Source: Bog-532 sp965277615 (GTDB taxonomy: Bacteria; Actinomycetota; Actinomycetes; Streptosporangiales; Streptosporangiaceae). From it: a stretch of 64,000 nucleotides of DNA. Under the pieces are notes generated by a model, which was not told where the DNA came from, did no database searches, and saw only the letters and a program-made list of their open reading frames with translations. Of this stretch, positions 24,127-33,103 are shown in pieces; position 1 is the first letter of the stretch; every line of letters begins with the position of its first letter. A program made the translations under genes and the position numbers. Location: NCBI GenBank assembly GCA_965277615.1, contig CBDIDG010000005.1, forward strand, positions 62,001-126,000, read 5' to 3'.

Positions 24127-25137
24127 GTGGACGAGTGGGCTCGTGAGGTCAAGCGGCTGGCCCGGGAACGGGACGCGGTGATCCTGGCGCACAACTACCA
24201 GTCCCCCGAGATCCAGGACGTGGCGGACCACGTGGGCGATTCGCTGGCGCTGTCCCGGCTGGCCGCGGCCAGCACCGAGCAGACGATCGTGTTCGCCGGG
24301 GTCTACTTCATGGCCGAGACGGCCAAGATCCTGGCCCCGGGCAAGACCGTCCTGATCCCGGAACGGCAGGCCGGCTGCTCGCTCGCGGACACGATCACGG
24401 CGGACCAGCTACGGGCCTGGAAGGCCGAGCACCCGGGGGCCGCGGTGGTCGCCTACGTGAACACGTCGGCCGAGGTCAAAGCCGAGGCTGACCTGTGCTG
24501 CACGTCATCGAACGCGGCCGACATCGTGGCCTCAGTCCCGGCCGACCGCGAGGTGCTGTTCCTGCCGGACCAGTTCCTCGGCGCCTACGTCCAGCGGGTC
24601 ACCGGCCGGGACAACGTCCACGTCTGGATGGGCGAGTGCCACGTGCACGCCGGCATCAGCCCCGGCGAACTGCGCCGCAAGGCCGCGAGCACGCCCGAGG
24701 CCGAGCTGTTCATCCACCCCGAGTGCGGCTGCTCGACCGCCGCCCTGTGGCAGACCGAGCAGGGCGACCTGCCGGCCGAGCGCACCAAGATCCTGTCCAC
24801 CGGGGGCATGCTCGACGCGGCCCGGTCCACCACGGCCGGGACCGTGCTGGTCGCGACCGAGACCGGCATGCTGCACCAGCTGCGGCGGGCCAACCCCCGG
24901 GTGCAGTGGGAGCCGGTCAACCCGGATGCGGTGTGCCGGTTCATGAAGATGACCACCCCGGACTCGCTGCTGCGCTGCCTGCGCGACGGCACCACCGAGG
25001 TGCACGTGCCGCCCGAGATCGCGGCGCGGGCCCGGCAAGCGGTCCAGGCCATGATCGGGACCGGCGCACCGTCGGGGGCTGCGCCGGTCCCGGCCGGGGC
25101 GGCCGCCGCTTCCCTCCCCGCCGGGGTGGCCGAATGA
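24127..25137 (+). CDS. nadA: Quinolinate synthase NadA
   Basis: A 336-residue [4Fe-4S] enzyme that condenses iminoaspartate with dihydroxyacetone phosphate to quinolinate. The NadA signature is plain: ILAHNYQSPEIQDVADHVGDSL, FAGVYFMAETAKIL, and the three cluster cysteines in DLCCTSSNA, HPECGCS and LLRCLRDG. Start GTG 24127 follows GAGAGGAG. The C-terminus is an Ala/Pro tail beyond the usual end. The stop overlaps the nadB start (ATGA), so the pathway enzymes are made together. Confidence 0.95.
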   Translation: MDEWAREVKRLARERDAVILAHNYQSPEIQDVADHVGDSLALSRLAAASTEQTIVFAGVYFMAETAKILAPGKTVLIPERQAGCSLADTITADQLRAWKAEHPGAAVVAYVNTSAEVKAEADLCCTSSNAADIVASVPADREVLFLPDQFLGAYVQRVTGRDNVHVWMGECHVHAGISPGELRRKAASTPEAELFIHPECGCSTAALWQTEQGDLPAERTKILSTGGMLDAARSTTAGTVLVATETGMLHQLRRANPRVQWEPVNPDAVCRFMKMTTPDSLLRCLRDGTTEVHVPPEIAARARQAVQAMIGTGAPSGAAPVPAGAAAASLPAGVAE

Positions 25138-26792
25138 GCGGGATCGCGCCGCGCCGGCTGCCTGCGCCGCCGACCGAGTGGGAACTGCGGGCCGACGTGG
25201 TTGTGGTGGGGTCGGGCGCCGCGGGCATGGCCACCGCCCTGGCTGCGGCGCACTCCGGCCGGGACGTGCTGCTGGTCAGCAAGGACGATCTGGGCGGCGG
25301 GGCCACCCCGCTGGCCCAGGGCGGCCTGGCCGCCGCGCTCGGGCCGGGCGACACCCCGGCCCAGCACCAGCGCGACACGCTCACCGCGGGCGCCGGGCTG
25401 TGCGAGCCCGAGGCCGTGGCCACCCTGGTCAACGAGGCGCCGGGCGAGATCGTGCGGCTGGCCCGGCTGGGCGCCGAGCTGAACACCGCCACCTTGCACC
25501 GGGAGGGCGGCCATCACCAGTCCCGGATCGTGCACGCGGGCGGCGACGCGATCGGGGCCGAGGTTAACCGGGTCCTGCAGGCCGCACTGCGGGCCAGCCC
25601 GGTGCGGCTGCTGACCCGGTGCGTGGCCCTGGACGCGCTGACCGACGACCGAGGCGGGGTGGGCGGCGTGCTGGCCGGGGTGTCTGGGCCCGCCGGGGAG
25701 CTCCGGATCGGGACGGTGACCGCGCGGGCGGTGGTACTGGCCACGGGTGGCTTCGGCCAGGCCTACGCCACCACCACCAGCCCGCCCGGGGTGACCGGCG
25801 ACGGGCTGGCCCTGGCGGCCCGGGCCGGAGCGGCGCTGCAGGACGTGGAGTTCGTGCAGTTCCACCCGACCGTGCTGTGGCAGCCCGGTGCGCGCGGCCA
25901 GTGCCCGCTGGTCACCGAGGCCTTGCGCGGCGCCGGGGCGGCGCTGGTCGACAGGACAGGCCGCGCGGTGATGGCGGGCCGCCACCCGCTGGGCGACCTG
26001 GCCCCGCGCGACGTGGTGTCGGCCGTGATGGCGGAGGAACTGGACGCGGCCGGCGGCCCCGGTCACCTGTGGCTGGACGCCACCCGCCTCGGCCGCGCCA
26101 CGCTGGAGCGCGACTTCCCCACCGTGCTCGGCCTGTGCCGGGCCCGCGGCATCGACCCGGTGACCGAACCAATCCCGGTCGCACCGGGGGCGCATTACAC
26201 GTGCGGCGGTGTCCAGGCCGACATGGACGGGCGTACTTCGCTTCCGGGCCTGTTCGCGGTGGGCGAGATCGCGTCGACCGGCGTGCACGGGGCCAACCGG
26301 CTGGCCTCCAACTCGGTGACCGAGGCGCTGATCACCGGGCGCCGGGCCGGGGAGCGGCTCAGCCGGGAACTGCCCGCGGCGGCCGGCCCGCTGCACCGGC
26401 CGCCGACTGGGCCCGGCGTCGACCCGGCGGTCCGGCCTGCCTTGGCCGCGGCCATGTCCCGGTACGCCGGTGTGCTGCGCGACCGGGCCGGCCTGGAACA
26501 GCTGCGCGACCGGCTGGACCAGGCACCCCCGGCCAGGCCAGCTCTGGCTGGCCCTGACCTGGCGCCCGGCGCCCTGGACCTGGACACCGTGGAGGCGACG
26601 AACCTGCACCTGGTGTCCGTCCTGCTCACGGTGGCCGCCCTGGCCCGCGCCGAGAGCCGTGGCTGCCATCGGTGGCACGCCGCGGATCACATTGATCATT
26701 TTGAACAACGTGCCCGCCACTCGGTGCTGCACCTCGGGCCCGAGCTGGCCGTGGCCACCCATCCCGAACTTCGCGAGGCAGGAGCCGCCTGA
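25134..26792 (+). CDS. nadB: L-aspartate oxidase NadB
   Basis: A 552-residue flavoprotein of the succinate dehydrogenase/fumarate reductase flavoprotein family: FAD motif VVVGSGAAGMATALAAAHSG, the Ser/Gln loop ATPLAQGGLAAAL, the covalent-type active-site region HQSRIVHAGGDAIG and ATGGFGQAYATTTSP, then VGEIASTGVHGANRLASNS. It oxidises L-aspartate to iminoaspartate, the substrate of NadA. Its ATG at 25134 overlaps the nadA stop and its own stop overlaps nadC by one base (TGATG). Confidence 0.95.
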   Translation: MSGIAPRRLPAPPTEWELRADVVVVGSGAAGMATALAAAHSGRDVLLVSKDDLGGGATPLAQGGLAAALGPGDTPAQHQRDTLTAGAGLCEPEAVATLVNEAPGEIVRLARLGAELNTATLHREGGHHQSRIVHAGGDAIGAEVNRVLQAALRASPVRLLTRCVALDALTDDRGGVGGVLAGVSGPAGELRIGTVTARAVVLATGGFGQAYATTTSPPGVTGDGLALAARAGAALQDVEFVQFHPTVLWQPGARGQCPLVTEALRGAGAALVDRTGRAVMAGRHPLGDLAPRDVVSAVMAEELDAAGGPGHLWLDATRLGRATLERDFPTVLGLCRARGIDPVTEPIPVAPGAHYTCGGVQADMDGRTSLPGLFAVGEIASTGVHGANRLASNSVTEALITGRRAGERLSRELPAAAGPLHRPPTGPGVDPAVRPALAAAMSRYAGVLRDRAGLEQLRDRLDQAPPARPALAGPDLAPGALDLDTVEATNLHLVSVLLTVAALARAESRGCHRWHAADHIDHFEQRARHSVLHLGPELAVATHPELREAGAA

Positions 26793-27682
26793 TGCTGCAC
26801 CACCTGGTTAACCAAGACCTGCTGGCCGCCGGCCTGGACCCGGCCGGGGTCGAGCAGGTCGTCCAGACCGCCCTGGACGAGGACCTGCGCTACGGTCCCG
26901 ACGTCACCTCGGCCGCCACCGCACCGCCCGGGGCGGTGGCGGTGGCCGCGGTGGTGGCCCGGCAGCCCGGCGTGCTGGCCGGCCTGCCGTTCGCCCGGGC
27001 CGTGCTCGACCGGGCCGACCTGCCGCCGGAGTCGGTCACGCCGGTCCGGGCCGACGGGGACCGGATCGGCCCCGGGACCGAGGTACTGCGCATCCAGGCC
27101 CCGCTGCGCGAGCTGCTCGGCGCGGAACGGACGCTGCTGAACTTCCTCACCCACCTGTCCGGCGTGGCCAGCGCGACCCGGGCCTGGGCCGACGCCATGG
27201 CCGGCACCGGGTGCGTGGTCCGCGACACCCGCAAGACGCTGCCCGGCCTGCGCGTCCTGGAGAAGTACGCGGTGCGCTGCGGCGGCGGCCAGAACCACCG
27301 GATGGGTCTGGGCGACGCCGCTCTGATCAAGGACAACCACGTGGTCGCCGCGGGCAGCATCACCAAGGCGATCGAGGCCGTCCGGGCGGCCGCACCCGGT
27401 CTGCCGCTGGAGGTCGAGTGCGACACCCTGGACCAGGTCGGCGAGGCGCTCGACGCCGGGGCCGGCCTGATCCTGCTGGACAACATGGCGCTGGCCGACC
27501 TGCGCGCGGCCGTGGCCCTGACCGCCGGGTATCCGTCGGTCAAGCTGGAGGCCAGCGGCGGCCTGCGGCTGGAGCACGCCCGCGACGTCGCCGCCACCGG
27601 GGTCGACTACGTCGCCGTGGGGGCGCTCACCCATTCCGCTCCGGCCCTGGACCTCGGTCTGGATCTGTCGCCGTTGGTCTGA
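26792..27682 (+). CDS. nadC: Nicotinate-nucleotide pyrophosphorylase NadC
   Basis: A 296-residue quinolinate phosphoribosyltransferase that makes nicotinate mononucleotide from quinolinate and PRPP. Family motifs include RTLLNFLTHLSGVAS, VVRDTRKTLPGLRVLEKYAVRCGGGQNHRMGL and the C-terminal LEASGGLRLEHARDVAATGVDYVAVGALTHS. It is the last gene of nadABC, starting within the nadB stop. No terminator is obvious before the AT-rich region that follows. Confidence 0.95.
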   Translation: MLHHLVNQDLLAAGLDPAGVEQVVQTALDEDLRYGPDVTSAATAPPGAVAVAAVVARQPGVLAGLPFARAVLDRADLPPESVTPVRADGDRIGPGTEVLRIQAPLRELLGAERTLLNFLTHLSGVASATRAWADAMAGTGCVVRDTRKTLPGLRVLEKYAVRCGGGQNHRMGLGDAALIKDNHVVAAGSITKAIEAVRAAAPGLPLEVECDTLDQVGEALDAGAGLILLDNMALADLRAAVALTAGYPSVKLEASGGLRLEHARDVAATGVDYVAVGALTHSAPALDLGLDLSPLV

Positions 27683-27741
27683 TTTGCCGAAGCTCGCAGA
27701 AATGATCATTGATGAAAATCACATCAGGCTGTGCACAAGCC

Positions 27742-27960
27742 TGTGGACGACTTGTGTAAAAGCACGCTAGACCTGTGTATGTGACCACAATTTCTGGGGA
27801 TTGAGCACTTCGGCAATCTCCAGTTCGTCGGCTAATCGGCAATTATTCTCCACAACCCTGTGGATGAGACAAAGACCGGGACTGTCCAGGTACCATACCG
27901 TTACGTTTTGTAAGTAAATTAAATGGCTACCAGAACTTTATTAGTCTGTTATTAAACATC
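27742..27960. promoter_or_regulatory. AT-rich tract with DnaA-box-like sites
   Basis: The gene-free stretch 27683-28085 contains TGTGGACGA (27742-27750), TTCTCCACA (27846-27854) and TGTGGATGA (27859-27867), each close to a DnaA box. The last two face each other, as do the sites at 13587-13607. Just downstream (about 27896-27957) the DNA becomes unusually AT-rich for this genome. The pair of features resembles a small origin or a DnaA-responsive promoter for the next gene; neither is proven. Confidence 0.45.
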
Positions 27961-28085
27961 AGGACTGTAAAAAGCTCACGCGGCGAGATGGCCAGCGGCC
28001 GATACAGAAGGAGGCCAGCCCACCCGGCGGCGCACGTGCCTCACCACCGGCACGACGCGGGCCTGACTCAACGGGAGGCTCTCTA

Positions 28086-29384
28086 ATGAAGATCAAACTG
28101 CGGTCGGACGATTCTGGCCCGCCCGGTCCCACCGAATGGTCCGAGATGAACGACTGGCTGGCGAACCTGCGCGAAGACGCCGATGCCGAGCCAGCCGCCG
28201 ACCCCGGGCCCAGCAGCACCGCCGAGCCCCAGCGCTGGGCGGATGTCCCGGCCCCGGCCGAGCCCCACGACGGGGCCACGACCGGCGAACGGCCCACGTC
28301 CCAGAGCTGGGGGCCCAGCGACTCGGGCACGGCCCAGAGCTGGCAGGCGACCGGCGGGCCGGCCGAGCCCCAGGCCGTGGCGAGCGCGGCCCAGCCGCTG
28401 AGCGCGTCGGTCCCCGAGCCTGACGGCGCGGCGGAGGCCCAGCCCTTCGGCCCGGCCCAGCCCCAAGACGCGGCCGAGCCCCAGGCCGACCGTGGCACCG
28501 CTGAGGCTTACAGGGCCAGCCAGGCGTACGTGGTGGACGAGCCCTACGGTGCCGCGGCGCTGGACGAGGGCGACGGGTTCCACGGGCACTACGGCGACTA
28601 CGACCTTGACGACGGCCACCCCGGGCTCCACGCGGCCGATACGGCCGAGCCTGATGTGACCACTGAGCCCGGCGACACCGCTGAGGCCGCTGTGACCGAT
28701 GTGGCACCGGACTCTAACGGGGTGCGGTCGGGAGCGGCGGCCGAGCTGCTCGAGACACCCGATGCGGGTGTGACGGGCGGGGCGCCTGTGACCGGCGGCA
28801 GTGCTGGTCCAGTGACTCCTGCGGCTCCTAGGACCTCCGGGACTTCCTGGGCTCCAGTGACTCTAGTGGCTTCGCCGTATGTGGCCGGGCCGGTGACTCC
28901 CGAGGCCTGGATGGCTCCCGTGGCTCCCGGTGTTCCTGCGGCTCCCGCGTTTGCGGCCCAGCCGACGGCGCCCAGAGCAGCCACTCCCGCCGCCGCCGCT
29001 CCTCCCCGCGCGACTCCTGCCCCCGCGGCTCCGGCCCCTGCTCCGCCGGCCGGGCCTGAGCCGATCGTCGGCGCGCTGATCGGGGCCGACCTCCGGACCC
29101 CGATGGTCTGGTGTGAGCTGGAGCCCGGATCCTGTGTCTCGTGGCACGGCGACCGGGAGGCGCTCGGGATGGCCGACGTCCGGGCCCGGGCCATCGCGGC
29201 GGGCTGGCGCATCGACGCGCTGGGACGGCTCACGTGCCCGCAGTGCCAGCAGCGTTCGGCCATCTTCCGCGCGACCCAGCAGGTCGTGCTGTGGAACCGG
29301 GCCTACGCCCTGACCAGGGCCGCCCGCGAGGCCGCGCGGCAGGGTAATTATCAGTATCCGCGGCCAGCGTTCTACCCACGATGA
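28086..29384 (+). CDS. Unknown Ala/Pro-rich protein with C-terminal cysteine-rich domain
   Basis: A 432-residue protein starting at ATG 28086 behind GGGAGG. Residues about 20-320 are low-complexity, Ala/Pro/Glu-rich with repeated AEP, DTAE and PVAPG-like units. The C-terminal 110 residues look folded: VGALIGADLRTPMVWCELEPGSC, then WRIDALGRLTCPQCQQRS, a C-x6-C ... C-x2-C arrangement that could bind zinc. There is no signal peptide or membrane span. Its stop overlaps the start of the RsbW-like gene, so they are coexpressed. I cannot assign a family. Confidence 0.6.
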   Translation: MKIKLRSDDSGPPGPTEWSEMNDWLANLREDADAEPAADPGPSSTAEPQRWADVPAPAEPHDGATTGERPTSQSWGPSDSGTAQSWQATGGPAEPQAVASAAQPLSASVPEPDGAAEAQPFGPAQPQDAAEPQADRGTAEAYRASQAYVVDEPYGAAALDEGDGFHGHYGDYDLDDGHPGLHAADTAEPDVTTEPGDTAEAAVTDVAPDSNGVRSGAAAELLETPDAGVTGGAPVTGGSAGPVTPAAPRTSGTSWAPVTLVASPYVAGPVTPEAWMAPVAPGVPAAPAFAAQPTAPRAATPAAAAPPRATPAPAAPAPAPPAGPEPIVGALIGADLRTPMVWCELEPGSCVSWHGDREALGMADVRARAIAAGWRIDALGRLTCPQCQQRSAIFRATQQVVLWNRAYALTRAAREAARQGNYQYPRPAFYPR

Positions 29385-29920
29385 TGAGTACAGGTACCGA
29401 TTTAATGATCTCCGAAGGGGCAACGCTGGCCGCGGCCATGACCGACCTGGCCAGCGGCGACTGGCGGTCGGCGGCCGATCCCGGGCCGCTCGGCTGGTCG
29501 TGCCTGCCGGAGTTCTCGCGCGGCCTGGGCGCTGGCACCGGCACGGGGCTGGTCTGCGCGGCGCGGGAGTTCACCGTGGCCACCTTGTACCGGTGGGGAG
29601 CCGGCGCCCGGGTCGACGACGTCGCCATCGTCGTGTCGGAATTGCTGACCAACGCCCTGCGGCACGCCCTGCCCCGGCTGCCCGAATTGGCTGACGTGCC
29701 GTTGCGGAGCCCGATCCGGTTCGGCCTGCGGCAGACCGGCCCCTGGGTCCTCTGCGCGGTCGCCGACCCGAGCCGGTCCGTCCCCGTTCCGCGCTCGCCC
29801 GGCTCGTTCGCCGAGACCGGCCGGGGCCTGCACATCATCCGGGCCCTGAGCGACACCTGGGGTTACACCACCCCCGACGCGGCCGGCAAGGTCGTCTGGG
29901 CCACCTTCACCTACCGCTGA
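29381..29920 (+). CDS. ATP-binding anti-sigma-factor-like protein (RsbW/HATPase_c)
   Basis: A 179-residue GHKL ATPase of the serine-kinase anti-sigma type: N-box VSELLTNALRHA, then the ATP-lid region ETGRGLHIIRALSDTWGY and a closing KVVWATF strand. Such small standalone proteins in actinobacteria phosphorylate anti-anti-sigma factors or bind sigma factors. Start ATG 29381 overlaps the upstream stop. A partner antagonist is not adjacent, but the window also encodes an RsbU-like phosphatase at 20350-21567. Confidence 0.8.
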   Translation: MMSTGTDLMISEGATLAAAMTDLASGDWRSAADPGPLGWSCLPEFSRGLGAGTGTGLVCAAREFTVATLYRWGAGARVDDVAIVVSELLTNALRHALPRLPELADVPLRSPIRFGLRQTGPWVLCAVADPSRSVPVPRSPGSFAETGRGLHIIRALSDTWGYTTPDAAGKVVWATFTYR

Positions 29921-29967
29921 CCCCGGTCGCCGGTCGCTACCCGGCTCGGGTCCGGTGGCGGCCCCGC

Positions 29968-30015
29968 TACCGTGTGCAAAAACTGTCACTATGGCGACAG
30001 TTTTTGCACACGGTA
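29968..30015. terminator. Perfect 20-bp inverted repeat (terminator or binding site)
   Basis: Arms 29968-29987 and 29996-30015 are exactly complementary over 20 bases around an 8-base loop. The stem carries internal AAAAA and TTTTT runs and ends in ACACGGTA. It lies 48 bases after the RsbW-like stop, where a terminator is expected. There is no long T-tract after the stem, so a protein-binding palindrome remains possible. Confidence 0.7.
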
Positions 30016-30128
30016 TTTAACGAGTCCCTGACATCCGGTCCACCTCCACGCTCAGGAGGCGGGTGCGATCAGTGGGTCAGGCGGGGTCATCAGACAGGCG
30101 GAGCGGCGGGATCCTAGGTCCGGCGATG

Positions 30129-30302
30129 ATGGGGGCCGGGGCGCGGTTCGGGGTGGCAGACGCGGGAGCCGAGCGTGCCCGGCTGGCTCGGCTCGGGGTC
30201 GCGGTCGGGCCGCTGGAGCACGTTGCGGGCGCGGTGGACTACTTCGGCTGCACCGACCCCGACGGCAAGCGGCTGAGCCTGTACTCAGACGCGTCGCAGT
30301 GA
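30129..30302 (+). pseudogene. Remnant of a VOC/glyoxalase-family protein
   Basis: The segment ARLARLGVAVGPLEHVAG followed by YFGCTDPDGKRLSLYSD is the C-terminal beta-alpha-beta module of a vicinal-oxygen-chelate protein (DPDGNxLxLxQ-type ending). Only about 55 residues remain; the N-terminal module is absent. The open frame reaches up to 30063 with unrelated sequence. Probably a decayed gene. Confidence 0.55.
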
Positions 30303-30343
30303 CGACCTGCGTGGCAGCTGGGCGGATCACCGCCCGGTAATGC

Positions 30344-31129
30344 TCAGGCCAGGATGACGTTGAGGCCGGCGTCTTGGAGGCGGGCGGCTTCGTCGTCGGG
30401 GATCCCAGTGTCGGTGACGAGGGTGTCGATCTCCCGCGCGGTGCAGATGCGGGCGAACGCGCGGCGGCCGGCCTTAGAGCTGTCGGCCACGATGATGACC
30501 CGGGCCGCCCGCTTGGACATGAGCTGGTTGATGCTCGCTTCGCCTTCGTGATGGGCGGTGGCGCCGGCCGCGGCGTCGATCCCGTCGACGCCGATGAACG
30601 CGATGTCCAGGGCAACCTGCTCGAGCACGCCGGTGGCCAGCGGGCCGGTCAGCTCGTAGGACTGCGGCCGGGCCACCCCGCCGGTAGCCACGATCTTGAT
30701 GTGCTGGCGGACGGCCAGCTCGGTGGCGATGTTGAGGGCGTTGGTCACGATCGTCACCGCCGGCGCTGGTGTTTCCGAGCTGAGGTCAGCCCGGGTGGCC
30801 AGGGCGCGGGCCACCTCGGTGGTGGTGGTGCCGCCGTTCAGGCCGACCACCTGGCCCGGCCGGACCAGGGCGGCGGCCACCGCGGCGATGCGCTGCTTCT
30901 CCGACGGGTGCTTCTCACTTTTGTAGCGCAGCGGCAGGTCGTAGGTGACGCCCTGCGCCACCGCGCCGCCGCGGATCCGGGTCAGCATCTGCTGGCCGGC
31001 CAGTTCGTCGAAGTCGCGGCGCACCGTGGCCGCGGACACCCCGAGCGCCTTGGCCGCCTCCTCGACCTGCAGCTGGCCGGCCGTGGCCAGCAGCTCCAGC
31101 AGCTCGTTCCAGCGTCGATAACGGCTCAC
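30344..31129 (-). CDS. DeoR/GlpR-family sugar regulator
   Basis: A 261-residue regulator: N-terminal HTH (LQVEEAAKALGVSAATVRRDFDELAGQQMLTRIRGGA, the DeoR signature) and a C-terminal sugar-phosphate sensor domain (GLNGGTTTTEVARAL, then IAFIGVDGIDA). The family usually represses sugar operons and is released by a phosphorylated intermediate. It is the last gene of the transporter operon and its start overlaps the kinase stop by 4 bases. An AgaR/LacR-like role in this island is the natural reading. Confidence 0.9.
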   Translation of the reverse strand: MSRYRRWNELLELLATAGQLQVEEAAKALGVSAATVRRDFDELAGQQMLTRIRGGAVAQGVTYDLPLRYKSEKHPSEKQRIAAVAAALVRPGQVVGLNGGTTTTEVARALATRADLSSETPAPAVTIVTNALNIATELAVRQHIKIVATGGVARPQSYELTGPLATGVLEQVALDIAFIGVDGIDAAAGATAHHEGEASINQLMSKRAARVIIVADSSKAGRRAFARICTAREIDTLVTDTGIPDDEAARLQDAGLNVILA

Positions 31130-32145
31130 CCGGCGTCTCCGTTCCCCTGACCTGCGTGGCCGCCGCGCTCGGCCCGCCCCGCCGAACCGTACCGCGCGGG
31201 CGTTACCTCGGTGAGCGTCACACCGGCCGCAATCCGGCGGTAGTCGTCGGGGCGGAACTCCCCGGCCACCGGGGCCAGGACCGCCGCGGTACCCAGTGCG
31301 ACCGCGTCCCGCAGCCGGTCCGGCCAGGGCTGGCCGCGGACCAGCCCGAGGGCCAGGCCGGCCGTGACCGCGTCCCCGGCGCCGGTCGGGTTGGCCGCCT
31401 CCACCGGAGCCGCAACGGCCCGCCAGCTACCGGCCGGGGTGTCGGCGTACAGGCCGGCCGGGCCGAGCGAGACTACGACCGACCCCGCGCCGGCCGCTCG
31501 CAGTTCGGCCGTGGCCGAGGCCACGGTGGGCCGGCCGGTACCCTCCCTGGCCAGGCTGAGCGGCCCGGCGGCCAGGTCCTCCAGCTCGGCCAGGTTGGGC
31601 TTGACCACGGCCGGCCCCGCGGCGGTGCCCAGCCGCAGCGCCTCACCGTGCGCATCCAGCACGACCGGCACGTCGGCGCCGGCCATTTTTATCAGGGTGG
31701 CGTAGGTGTCGGCGGGCAGGCCTGGGGGGAGGCTGCCCGACAGGACGAGGGCCTCGCTCGCCGTCAGCAACCTTTTAAAAGAAATAAGGAACTCATCGAA
31801 CTCGGCCGCCCGGACCTGCGGGCCGGCCTCGTTGAACATGGCCACCGTCTGGCGCGCCTCGTCCCGGACGGCGAAGGTGCGGCGGGTCTCCGCGGCGATG
31901 GGAGTCAGTTCGGACAGCACGCCGTGGGCGGCCAGCCCGGCCGTCAGCGCTTCGCCGGTGGCGCCGCCGGCCAGCCCGATGACCAGCACCTCCGCGCCCA
32001 GGGTGAGCAGCGCGCGGGCCACGTTGACGCCCTTGCCGCCGGGGCGGGTGGCGACCTCGCGCGGCCGGTTGACGCCGGCCCAGTCGACCACCGGCACGTG
32101 GTGCGTGATGTCCAGCGCCGGGTTGAGGCAGACGACACCGATCAC
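31126..32145 (-). CDS. PfkB-family hexose-phosphate kinase (1-phosphofructokinase/tagatose-6-phosphate kinase type)
   Basis: A 339-residue ribokinase-fold kinase: substrate-site RPGGKGVNVARALLTLG near residues 34-50, and the catalytic motif NPTGAGDAVTAGLALG with its Asp base. The opening VCLNPALDITHHV is typical of the FruK/LacC subgroup, which phosphorylates fructose-1-P or tagatose-6-P to the bisphosphate. With a class II bisphosphate aldolase on the opposite strand, the tagatose-6-P/fructose-phosphate step fits. It follows the permease gene by 13 bases. The ATG start and DeoR coupling make it part of the importer operon. Confidence 0.87.
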   Translation of the reverse strand: MIGVVCLNPALDITHHVPVVDWAGVNRPREVATRPGGKGVNVARALLTLGAEVLVIGLAGGATGEALTAGLAAHGVLSELTPIAAETRRTFAVRDEARQTVAMFNEAGPQVRAAEFDEFLISFKRLLTASEALVLSGSLPPGLPADTYATLIKMAGADVPVVLDAHGEALRLGTAAGPAVVKPNLAELEDLAAGPLSLAREGTGRPTVASATAELRAAGAGSVVVSLGPAGLYADTPAGSWRAVAAPVEAANPTGAGDAVTAGLALGLVRGQPWPDRLRDAVALGTAAVLAPVAGEFRPDDYRRIAAGVTLTEVTPARYGSAGRAERGGHAGQGNGDAG

Positions 32146-32158
32146 GGGCCGGGCCGCT

Positions 32159-33103
32159 TCACGTGCCGGCCAGGCCGGTGGCAGCCACCGACCGGATGAA
32201 GAACCGCTGGGCCACGATGAACACGACCAGCATCGGCAGCAGGCTCATGACGTTGGCCGCCATCAGCAGCGTCCACTCGGTTTCGTGCGAGCCCTGGAAC
32301 GTGGCCAGCCCGAGCGGCAGCGTCATCTGGCTGGTCGAGGTGACCGCGATCAGGGGCCAGAGGAAGTTGTTCCAGGAGTCGAGCAGGGTCAGCGCGGTCA
32401 GCGTGGCCAGGGCCGGTTTGGCCAGCGGCAGCACGATCCGGAACAGCACGGTGAGCCGGCTGGCTCCGTCGACCCGGGCCGATTCCTCGTACTCCAGCGG
32501 CAGGGTGCGGAAGAACTGGCGCAGGAAGAAGATGCCGAACGCGGTGGCCGCGTTGGGCAGGATGAGCGCGCCGATGTGGTTGATCCCGACCCCGGCCAGG
32601 ACGTGCACGCCCAGCCACTTGGTGATGATGAACTGCGGGATCATCGTGACCTGGAACGGGACCATGAGCGTGCCCAGGATGACCGCGAACAGGGCGGTCC
32701 GGCCGAGGAAGCGGAACCGGGCGAAGGCGTAGCCGGCCAGCGAGCACAGCACCAGGTTGGCCAGCACGGTGGCCACCGCGACGATCAGGCTGTTCAGGAA
32801 CCAGGTGCCGAACGGGCCGCTCCGCAGCGCGTCCAGGTAGTTGCCGAACTTCAGCACGTGCGGGGTCAGCAGCGGCGGGAAGTGCAGCGCCTCGGCCTGG
32901 GTCTCGACCGAGGTCAGCAGCAGCCACAGGAACGGGAAGATCAAGATGATGGTGGCCGGGATCAGCACCAGGTGCCAGGGGCTGAACGGCAGCCGCCAGC
33001 GCCGCCGGGCCGGAGCCTGCGGGCCAGTTCCAGAGCCGCCGGCCCCAGAAGCGGCCCTAGAAGCGGCCCCGGAAGCGGGGGGGCCGGCCGGGATCGCGGT
33101 CAT
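32159..33103 (-). CDS. ABC sugar transporter permease (MalG type)
   Basis: A 314-residue inner-membrane permease with six predicted spans and the EAA loop EYEESARVDGASRLTVLFRIVLPLAKP that docks on the ATPase. A Pro/Ala/Gly-rich N-terminal tail of about 35 residues precedes the first span (LVLIPATIILIFPFLWLLL). Its ATG at 33103 overlaps the MalF-type stop (ATGA). No ATPase gene is in the operon, so a shared MsiK-like ATPase elsewhere is probably used, as in streptomycetes. Confidence 0.92.
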   Translation of the reverse strand: MTAIPAGPPASGAASRAASGAGGSGTGPQAPARRRWRLPFSPWHLVLIPATIILIFPFLWLLLTSVETQAEALHFPPLLTPHVLKFGNYLDALRSGPFGTWFLNSLIVAVATVLANLVLCSLAGYAFARFRFLGRTALFAVILGTLMVPFQVTMIPQFIITKWLGVHVLAGVGINHIGALILPNAATAFGIFFLRQFFRTLPLEYEESARVDGASRLTVLFRIVLPLAKPALATLTALTLLDSWNNFLWPLIAVTSTSQMTLPLGLATFQGSHETEWTLLMAANVMSLLPMLVVFIVAQRFFIRSVAATGLAGT

